Of a stretch of 64,000 nucleotides of DNA, positions 58,031 through 64,000 are shown one piece after another. The position numbers were made by a program, and so were the translations under genes. A model generated the notes under the pieces. That model did not search any database, was not told the DNA's origin, and saw only the letters and a list, made by a program, of their open reading frames with translations. Numbering within the stretch: position 1 is the first letter of the stretch; every line of letters begins with the position of its first letter. Origin of the DNA: Streptomyces kanamyceticus. Lineage in GTDB: Bacteria > Actinomycetota > Actinomycetes > Streptomycetales > Streptomycetaceae. The stretch lies in contig NZ_CP023699.1 in the NCBI RefSeq assembly GCF_008704495.1, positions 1,364,001-1,428,000 on the forward strand. Reading direction: 5' to 3'.

Positions 58031-59419
58031 ATGACAACCACCGACCTCACGGCTCCCGTCCACTTCAGAGAGGTGACGGACCGCAACGGCCGTCTGTACC
58101 GGATCGGCGAGACCGACCGGGACATCATGGGGCGACCACGATGGACCATGGTGCTCTTCCCATGGATGGGCATGATGGGCATCAGCTCGTCGGAGTACGC
58201 GTTCACCTCCGCCGAGGACACCCTGCACGACGCGCACCTTTGGAACAGCGGGCACATCTTCTGGCTGATGGGCGTCTGGATCTTCTTCCAGGCCGCTGTC
58301 GCCTTCCCCGCGGGGCAGCTGCGGGAGAGCGGGCGGCTGCCCGCACGGTACGCGATGCTCCTCGGAGCGCTCGGCACGGTCCTCGGCTATGTCTCGCTCG
58401 CTTATGCGCCGCATGTGACGTTCGCCTATATCGGATTCGGCATGTTCAGCGGCATCGGCGCCGGTCTCGTCTACGCGACCTGCGTGAACATGGTCGGCAA
58501 GTGGTACCCCGAGCGCAAGGGCGGCAAGACCGGCATGGTCAACGGCGGCTTCGCCTATGGCTCCGTGCCCTTCGTCTTCCTCTTCACCTCGTACATGGAT
58601 CTGAGCAACTACCAAGGCGTGCTGGTCTCCGTCGGCGTCCTGTGCGCGCTGGTCGTGGCCGTCGCGGGCTGGTTCTTCAAGGACCCGCCCAAGGGATGGT
58701 GGCCCTCACACGTCGACCCGCTGAAGGTGTCGCAGGACCCTCGCATCCGGCGGGCCCTCGAGAAGAACCCACCCGCCGTCAAGCAGTACACCCCCAAGGA
58801 GGCCGCCCACACCCCTGTGCTCTGGATGATGTGGTTCTGTCTGCTCTGCACGGCGGGGATCAATATCTTCGGGATCGCCTTTCAAGTGCCCTTCGGCAAG
58901 GACATGGGGTTCGCGGGCGGAATCGTGGCCACGGCGATGTCCCTGAAGGCGATCGTCAATGGCACGGGGCGCGGCGTGATCGGCTGGATCTCCGACCGCT
59001 ACGGCCGCCGCAACACCCTCGTCATCGTCTGCGTCGTCCTGGGCTCCGCCCAGTTCGGCGTGCTGATCTCCGGGTCCATGGGGAGCATGCCGTTCTTCCT
59101 CTTCTGCTCCATGGTCTCCGGCTTCGGCGGCGGCGCGATCTTCCCCCTGTTCGCGGCCATGACGGCCGACTACTTCGGTGAGAACAACAACGCCACCAAC
59201 TACGGAATGGTCTACAGCTCGAAGTTGATCTCGGGCCTGGTCGGCTCCGGCGTAGGAGGCGTGGTGGTCAACGCCTGGGACTACGAAGGCGCGTTCGTGA
59301 TCGCCGGTTCCATCGGTCTCGCCTCGGCCGTACTCGCACTCTTCCTGAAGTCTCCGGGCAGGCCACGGGCCCGGCACATCGCACCCAACCCGCACCCGAT
59401 CGGTGAGGAGATGGCTTGA
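58031..59419 (+). CDS. OFA-family MFS transporter (oxalate/formate antiporter type)
   Basis: A 462-residue, 12-helix transporter of the oxalate:formate antiporter family. Family marks are WIFFQAAVAFPAGQL, GAGLVYATCVNMVGKWYPERKGGKTGMVNGGF, GRGVIGWISDRYGRRN and DYFGENNNATNYGMVY. It should import oxalate in exchange for formate at the membrane. It is separated from the synthetase gene by 118 bp holding a perfect hairpin, and is 1 bp from its tandem paralogue. The pair shares a distinctive 40-residue N-terminal extension (REVTDRNGRLYRIGETDR). Confidence 0.88.
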   Translation: MTTTDLTAPVHFREVTDRNGRLYRIGETDRDIMGRPRWTMVLFPWMGMMGISSSEYAFTSAEDTLHDAHLWNSGHIFWLMGVWIFFQAAVAFPAGQLRESGRLPARYAMLLGALGTVLGYVSLAYAPHVTFAYIGFGMFSGIGAGLVYATCVNMVGKWYPERKGGKTGMVNGGFAYGSVPFVFLFTSYMDLSNYQGVLVSVGVLCALVVAVAGWFFKDPPKGWWPSHVDPLKVSQDPRIRRALEKNPPAVKQYTPKEAAHTPVLWMMWFCLLCTAGINIFGIAFQVPFGKDMGFAGGIVATAMSLKAIVNGTGRGVIGWISDRYGRRNTLVIVCVVLGSAQFGVLISGSMGSMPFFLFCSMVSGFGGGAIFPLFAAMTADYFGENNNATNYGMVYSSKLISGLVGSGVGGVVVNAWDYEGAFVIAGSIGLASAVLALFLKSPGRPRARHIAPNPHPIGEEMA

Positions 59420-59420
59420 C

Positions 59421-60800
59421 ATGACGGCGGAGCCCATCGCCGCACGACACGCGTCGGCAGACCCCGACGCGACGTACCGAGAAGTCACGGACGCGCGCGG
59501 TCGCGTCTACCGCATCGGCGAGAGCGACCGGGAGATCCTCGGCCGCCCACGCTGGACCATGGTGGCGCTGCCCTGGGCCGCCATGCTCGCCATCAGCGTC
59601 TTCGAGTACGCCTTCGGAGCGGCCGAGAACACCCTGTCGGCGGCCCACCACTGGACGTCGTCGAACACCTTCTGGGTGCTCAGCGTCTGGATCTTCTTCC
59701 AGGCCGCGGTCTCCTTCCCCGCGGGAAAGCTGCGCGAGAAGGGCATCCTGACCAGCAGAGCGGCGATGCTGACGGGCTCGGTCCTCTCGCTGCTCGGCTT
59801 CGTCAGCCTCAGCCACGCGCCGAACGTGGCGGCGGCGATGGCGGGCTTCGGCCTGCTGGGCGGCGTCGGATCCGGACTGATCTATTCGACCTGCGTGAAC
59901 ATGGTCGGCAAGTGGTATCCGGAGCGGCGCGGCGGCAAGACGGGCTTCGTCAACGGAGCCTTCGCCTACGGAGCGGTGCCCTTCATCTTCCTGTTCTCGT
60001 ACGGCTTCGACACGTCCAACTACCGGACCGTGCTCGATCTCGTCGGCTTCTACGTGCTCGCCGTGACCCTGGTGGCGGGCCTCTTCTTCAAGGATCCGCC
60101 GAAGAACTGGTGGCCCTCCGAAGTCGACCCGTTGCGGCTCGACGGTGACCCGCGCACAGCCGTGGCACTGGCCAAGAACCCGCCCGCCGCACGGCAGTTC
60201 ACTCCGGGAGAGGCTCTGCGCACCGGAGTGGTCCCTTTGATGTGGGTGTGCATGCTGTGCTGCGCGGGCGTCTCGATCTTCGGGATCTCCTTCCAGGTGC
60301 CGTTCGCGAAGGAGATGGGCTTCGGCCCGCTCATCGCGGCGTCGTCGATGGGCGTGATGTCGGTGATCAACGGCACGGGGCGCGGTGTGGTCGGCTGGCT
60401 CTCGGACCGGCTCGGCAGACAGCGGACCCTGACCTACGTCTGCCTGGTGCTCGCGGTGGCACAGTTCGGCGTGCTGTGGGCGGGCGAGATCGGCAACCAG
60501 CCGCTGTTCCTGTTCTTCGCCTTCCTCTCCGGCTTCTCGGGGGGCGCGTTCTACCCGCTGTTCACGGCGCTCGTACCGGACTACTTCGGAGAGAACAACA
60601 ACGCCTCCAACTACGGCATGGTCTACAGCGCGAAGCTGGTCTCCGGCCTGTTCGGCGGCGGCATGGGCGCCATGGTCGTGGACTCCTGGGGGTACATCGG
60701 CGCCTATACGACGGCCGGTGTGGTGTCGCTGGTCGCGGCGGGCCTCTCCTTGCTGCTGCGGCAACCGGGCGCGCCACGCGCGCGTGGCGCGCTGGCCTAG
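59421..60800 (+). CDS. OFA-family MFS transporter, tandem paralogue
   Basis: A 459-residue paralogue of the gene before it, with the same N-terminal REVTDARGRVYRIGESDREI, STCVNMVGKWYPERRGGKTGFVNGAF, and DYFGENNNASNYGMVY. Identity is high by eye, so the pair arose by duplication; differences lie mostly in helices and may separate oxalate import from formate export. The ATG at 59421 uses GGTGAGGAG inside the previous gene. A 20-bp-arm hairpin follows the stop. Confidence 0.88.
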   Translation: MTAEPIAARHASADPDATYREVTDARGRVYRIGESDREILGRPRWTMVALPWAAMLAISVFEYAFGAAENTLSAAHHWTSSNTFWVLSVWIFFQAAVSFPAGKLREKGILTSRAAMLTGSVLSLLGFVSLSHAPNVAAAMAGFGLLGGVGSGLIYSTCVNMVGKWYPERRGGKTGFVNGAFAYGAVPFIFLFSYGFDTSNYRTVLDLVGFYVLAVTLVAGLFFKDPPKNWWPSEVDPLRLDGDPRTAVALAKNPPAARQFTPGEALRTGVVPLMWVCMLCCAGVSIFGISFQVPFAKEMGFGPLIAASSMGVMSVINGTGRGVVGWLSDRLGRQRTLTYVCLVLAVAQFGVLWAGEIGNQPLFLFFAFLSGFSGGAFYPLFTALVPDYFGENNNASNYGMVYSAKLVSGLFGGGMGAMVVDSWGYIGAYTTAGVVSLVAAGLSLLLRQPGAPRARGALA

Positions 60801-60829
60801 CGTCCGCGCTCCCCGGTACTCCCCGATAC

Positions 60830-60871
60830 GGGATGGGGCCCTTCCACCGAGCGGTGGAAGGGCCCCATCCC
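60830..60871. terminator. bidirectional terminator hairpin between convergent genes
   Basis: Arms of 20 bp, GGGATGGGGCCCTTCCACCG and its exact complement, with only AG between. It lies between the second OFA gene and the convergent TIM-barrel gene. Confidence 0.8.
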
Positions 60872-60878
60872 TGTGCGG

Positions 60879-61916
60879 TCAGTCGCCGCAGCGACCGGTG
60901 CGCAGCGAGTGCAGGTGCTCGCTCGACTTGCGGGCGAAGGCGTAGGACTCGACCGGGTTGTCGTGCTCGGTCTGCCAGTGGTGGTAGCGCCTGCCGTGGT
61001 GGGTGCGGGCGGTCACCTTCGACAGGAACTTCTTGTAGTCGATGTCGCCGTCCCCGACGTCCGACATGCGGTAGCCGTCGCGAGTGCTTTCGTCGCGGAC
61101 ACCGTCCTTGACGTGGAACAGCGGATAGCGGTGCGGCTGCTTGAGCACGTAGTCGAGCGGTTCGAAGGGGGCCGGGGTGCCGTCGGGCCGCTTGCCGAAG
61201 CGGAACTGGGCGCAGAAGGCCCAGTAGATGTCCATCTCCAGGTACACGGCATCGGGGTCGGTCTCGGCGAGCAGCACGTCGTAGAGGCGGACGTTCGGCT
61301 TGTCGGTGGCGAAGGAGAACTCCTCGGCGTGGTTGTGCTGGTAGAACTTCATGCCCCGCTTGCGTGCCGCTTCGCCATAGGTGTTGAAGTCCTCGGCCGC
61401 GCGCTTCCATCCGTCGACGGTCGAGCCGTAGCGGAAGGGGCCCGACGCGGTGCCGATGTGCTTGAGGCCGAGGGCTTCGGCGTCGTCGAGGACCTTGGTC
61501 AGGTTCTGCGCGAAGGTGTACGCGTTGGGGTTGTTGTCGTCGTAATAGCCGACGTGCGAGCCGATGGGGTGCAGTCCGTGGTCGCGGGCCAGCCTCTTGA
61601 GCTGGGCGAGGGTGATGGCGCCCGCGGAGCCCTGGGTGTATCCGGCGAACTCGATCTCGTCGTATCCGTACGCCTCCAACTCGGCGAAGACCGGGCCGAA
61701 TCCGGCGGTGGAGACCTTGTCGCGGAGGCTGTAGAGCTGGATGCCGAGGCGGCCGGGCGGCAGGACGGGGCCACCGCGGCCCTTGCCCGCGGCGGCGGCC
61801 GGTGTGGTCGCGCCGATGAGCGCCGCGGCGGTGGCTCCCGCGGCCACGCCGAGCATGCCGCGTCGGCTGAGTCTGGACGCGAGTTCGGGGTCGGCGGGGG
61901 TGTGCTTGCGGCTCAT
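60879..61916 (-). CDS. Tat-exported sugar phosphate isomerase/epimerase-like TIM-barrel protein
   Basis: A 345-residue protein. A twin-arginine signal (SRRGMLGVAAGATAAALIGATTPAAAA, residues about 13-43) precedes an AP-endonuclease-2/xylose isomerase-like barrel with LGIQLYSLRDK, YDEIEFAGYT, FYQHNHAEEF and LEMDIYWAF, carrying the usual metal-ligand Glu, His and Asp positions. Exported members of this family are poorly characterised. The ATG at 61916 has GGGAGAA upstream; the open frame above it is rejected. It is separated from the ebo genes by a terminator-like hairpin, so it is a separate unit. Confidence 0.85.
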   Translation of the reverse strand: MSRKHTPADPELASRLSRRGMLGVAAGATAAALIGATTPAAAAGKGRGGPVLPPGRLGIQLYSLRDKVSTAGFGPVFAELEAYGYDEIEFAGYTQGSAGAITLAQLKRLARDHGLHPIGSHVGYYDDNNPNAYTFAQNLTKVLDDAEALGLKHIGTASGPFRYGSTVDGWKRAAEDFNTYGEAARKRGMKFYQHNHAEEFSFATDKPNVRLYDVLLAETDPDAVYLEMDIYWAFCAQFRFGKRPDGTPAPFEPLDYVLKQPHRYPLFHVKDGVRDESTRDGYRMSDVGDGDIDYKKFLSKVTARTHHGRRYHHWQTEHDNPVESYAFARKSSEHLHSLRTGRCGD

Positions 61917-61976
61917 GCGTTCTCCCAGGGTCACATCAGGGATGGGTTCGAGTAACGGATCAGGGATCACTCGGGG

Positions 61977-62000
61977 TCGGGCCCTGATGTCAGGGCCCGA
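61977..62000 (-). terminator. hairpin after the ebo genes
   Basis: Perfect 11-bp arms TCGGGCCCTGA / TCAGGGCCCGA with two bases between, 53 bp downstream of the EboF-like stop. Just beyond, ATCAGGGAT occurs twice (61935-61943, 61959-61967), in the leader of the Tat-exported gene. Confidence 0.65.
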
Positions 62001-62052
62001 GCGGGATGGTTCAGTGGAGATCAAGCAGATTCAGCGGCGCGGGCCATCGAGA

Positions 62053-63429
62053 TCAGTGCAGACCCGCGAGCTGGAGCAACAGCGATTTCACTTCGGTGGC
62101 CGCGACACGGCCGCTTACGGCGCGGGGGGTGGAGCACAAGATGAGCGGACTGTCGTCCTCGCTCGTGGGGAGGCGGCCATGGCTGCCGCGAATAGGTGAC
62201 GGATCCAGCGGCACGACCGCCATGCGGTAGCGCATGCCGAGCTTCTTGCGGGCCAGCGCGCTCGCGGCCTTCACCCGGACGTAGGGGTCCTGGGGGTCCA
62301 TGAAGAGCTCGACGGGGTCGTAGCCGGGTTTGCGGTGGATCTCGACGAGCTGTGCGAAGTCGGGCGCGCGGGCGTCGTCGAGCCAGTAGTAGTACGTGAA
62401 CCAGGCGTCCGGCTCCGCGATCGCGACGAGTTCACCGGCGCGCGGATGGTCCAGGTGGTGTGCCTTCTTGCCTTCGTCGTCGAGGAGTTGCTCGATGCCG
62501 GGGATGCCTTCGAGGGCGGCGCGGGTGGCGTCGAGGTCCTCGGGGCGCCGCACATAGACATGGGCGATCTGGTGGTCGGCGACGGCGAAGGCACGGGACG
62601 CCATCGGGTCGAGGTACTCCATGCCGTCTTGGGTGTGCACCTCGAGCAGGCCCGCGCGACGCAGTGCGCGGTTGATGTCGACGGGCTTGTTCACCCGGGT
62701 GATGCCGTACTCGGACAGGGCGACGACGGTGCGGCCCTCGGCCTCGGCGTCATCGAGCAGCGGGGCGAGGGCCGCGTCCAGGTCGGCCGCGGCCTGCGAG
62801 GAGCGCGGGTCGTCCGGGCCGAAACGCTGCAGGTCGTAGTCGAGATGAGGGAGGTAGCACAGGGCCAGGTCGGGGTGGCGCGTGGCGAGGATGTGGCGGG
62901 TGGCATCGATGATCCAGCGGCTGGACACGAGGTCGGCGCCGGGTCCCCAGAAGTGGAAGAGGGGAAAGGTGCCGAGCTTGTCGGTGAGTTCGTCGTGCAG
63001 GGCCGGGGGCCGGGTGTAGCAGTCGGGTTCCTTGCGGCCGTCGGCGTAGTAGACGGGGCGGGGGGTGACGGTGAAGTCGGTGTCGGCGCCCATGGCGTAC
63101 CACCAGCAGATGTTGGCGACGGTGTAGCCGGGGTGCGCGCGGCGGGCGGCGTCCCACAGCTTGTCGCCGGCGACCAGGCCGTTGTGCTGACGCCACAGGA
63201 GGACGTCGCCGAGCTCGCGGAAGTACCAGCCGTTGCCGACGATGCCGTGTTCGGCGGGGGTGGTGCCGGTGAGGAACGTGGACTGGGCGGCGCAGGTGAC
63301 GGCGGGCAGGACGGTGTCGAGCCGTGCTCTGGCGCCGGACCGGCCAAGGGCCTTGAGGTGCGGCATGTGGTCGAGGAGGCGCGGGGTGAGGCCGACGACG
63401 TCCAGGACCAGCAAGGGAGTCGGGGTCAT
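62053..63429 (-). CDS. alkaline phosphatase/nucleotide pyrophosphatase-family protein, EboF-like
   Basis: A 458-residue metal-dependent phosphodiesterase-superfamily protein. The nucleophile threonine is in PAVTCAAQSTFLTGTTPAEHG, with metal-site patterns LPHLDYDLQRFG and ALSEYGIT plus VADHQIAHVYV. Directly coupled (ATGA) to an EboE-type gene, it corresponds to the last protein of ebo (eustigmatophyte bacterial operon) clusters, whose products are linked to metabolite or precursor traffic across membranes. The substrate is unknown. Confidence 0.85.
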   Translation of the reverse strand: MTPTPLLVLDVVGLTPRLLDHMPHLKALGRSGARARLDTVLPAVTCAAQSTFLTGTTPAEHGIVGNGWYFRELGDVLLWRQHNGLVAGDKLWDAARRAHPGYTVANICWWYAMGADTDFTVTPRPVYYADGRKEPDCYTRPPALHDELTDKLGTFPLFHFWGPGADLVSSRWIIDATRHILATRHPDLALCYLPHLDYDLQRFGPDDPRSSQAAADLDAALAPLLDDAEAEGRTVVALSEYGITRVNKPVDINRALRRAGLLEVHTQDGMEYLDPMASRAFAVADHQIAHVYVRRPEDLDATRAALEGIPGIEQLLDDEGKKAHHLDHPRAGELVAIAEPDAWFTYYYWLDDARAPDFAQLVEIHRKPGYDPVELFMDPQDPYVRVKAASALARKKLGMRYRMAVVPLDPSPIRGSHGRLPTSEDDSPLILCSTPRAVSGRVAATEVKSLLLQLAGLH

Positions 63430-64000
63430 GGCAGTTCCTTCAGGCCGAGGTCCGTGAGCAGGTCACGGGCGAGGGTCAGTTCCGCGGCGATGCCCTCGGC
63501 GAGCTGCGGGCGGCCACGCGGGCGCAGTGCGGGCGGCAGCGCCTGCCAGGTGTAGGTCTCGACCTCGAGATGACGGGTCAGCGGACGCGGGCCGCCGACG
63601 AGGCGGTTCAGGGTGTCCTGGAGCACGGGGAGCGTGGAGGTGAGCGGTGCGGCGGGGGCCGCGTGCAGGGGGACGTGGAAGTGTGCGCGCCACGGACCGG
63701 TGTCGGGCAGTGCGTGGTCGGTGAGTGCTTCTCCGAGGTCGTCGGTGCCGCGCAGCCCGGTGCCGTTGACGGTGCGGGTCTGGTGCAGGAAGCGGGGTTC
63801 GTCGAAGGCGGCGAGGGCCTCGCGCACGGCGGGGAGATGGGGGTGTTCGGCGTGCAGGGCGGCGGAGAGCTGCGATTTGACGACGGGGATGCCCGCGGCG
63901 GTCAGGGCGTCGAGAGCGGTTCGCGGGTCCTCGAAGGAGGTGGCGAGGTGGCAGGTGTCCACACAGATGCCGATGCGGTCGTGGCCGACCGCGGTGAGGG
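63426..64000 (-). CDS. EboE-like metabolite traffic protein, C-terminal part (runs off window)
   Basis: The last 191 residues of a TIM-barrel protein whose start lies beyond base 64000; the frame is open to the window end (GHDRIGICVDTCHLATSFEDP). The CVDTCHLA motif with its acidic/His pair and the downstream RFLHQTRTVNGTGLRG fit the EboE family of xylose isomerase-like proteins. The ATG at 63962 seen in the same frame is internal. Its stop overlaps the EboF-like start (ATGA), indicating one operon. Confidence 0.82.
   Translation of the reverse strand, partial: LTAVGHDRIGICVDTCHLATSFEDPRTALDALTAAGIPVVKSQLSAALHAEHPHLPAVREALAAFDEPRFLHQTRTVNGTGLRGTDDLGEALTDHALPDTGPWRAHFHVPLHAAPAAPLTSTLPVLQDTLNRLVGGPRPLTRHLEVETYTWQALPPALRPRGRPQLAEGIAAELTLARDLLTDLGLKELP

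Overview
The window is high-GC actinobacterial chromosome, almost certainly Streptomyces. The signs are very GC-rich third codon positions, many GTG starts, ATGA/GTGA stop-start couplings, leaderless promoters, a LAL-type LuxR regulator, a DasR-like operator, secreted M4 and M9 proteases, and an ebo operon. About 50 genes, one tRNA and several hairpins and operators can be supported. No rRNA, CRISPR array, insertion sequence or prophage is visible.

Layout. 1-8266: end of a LysR gene, a GAF/PucR regulator with an MHS transporter, a secreted thermolysin-family protease, and an AhpD-like protein coupled to a DapB-like reductase. 8421-11201: a LAL regulator. 11177-21053: biosynthetic cluster A on the minus strand, made of SbnA- and SbnB-like enzymes for L-2,3-diaminopropionate, an ATP-grasp/GNAT fusion, a second ATP-grasp ligase, an exporter, an AurF-family diiron N-oxygenase and an atypical carbamoyltransferase, with a 3-hydroxybutyrate dehydrogenase-like SDR upstream. 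21158-21475: minisatellite DNA, followed by a leaderless HTH/Clp_N gene with two palindromic operators. 22698-31216: cluster B, made of a radical SAM enzyme, a hydrolase-aminotransferase fusion, LuxC- and LuxE-like proteins, a phytanoyl-CoA-type dioxygenase, and a convergent Gfo/Idh and zinc-type dehydrogenase pair.

31482-45968 is mainly catabolic and export: a GH3 hexosaminidase behind a DasR-like site, a TetR/MFS pair, a secreted collagenase, a fosmidomycin-resistance-type exporter divergent from an AraC gene, and a complete hydroxyproline epimerase/dehydrogenase/deaminase operon with a GntR regulator. The collagenase and hydroxyproline operon together look like collagen utilisation. 46062-48986: two NTF2-like paralogues flanking copZ, tRNA-Leu(GAG) and a DUF2254 protein. 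49035-60800: an oxalate module with formyl-CoA transferase, an oxalyl-CoA decarboxylase-like ThDP enzyme, an ADP-forming acyl-CoA synthetase and two OFA transporters, divergent from a second SucCD pair and an aldehyde dehydrogenase. 60879-64000: a Tat-exported TIM-barrel protein and the end of an ebo operon (eboE partial, eboF).

The most novel material is clusters A and B. Neither has NRPS or PKS genes. Cluster A reads as an ATP-grasp peptide pathway using diaminopropionate, probably carbamoylated to beta-ureidoalanine and N-oxygenated. Cluster B reads as acid activation, reduction to an aldehyde and transamination, with radical SAM and Fe(II)/2-oxoglutarate tailoring. Both product assignments are inference.
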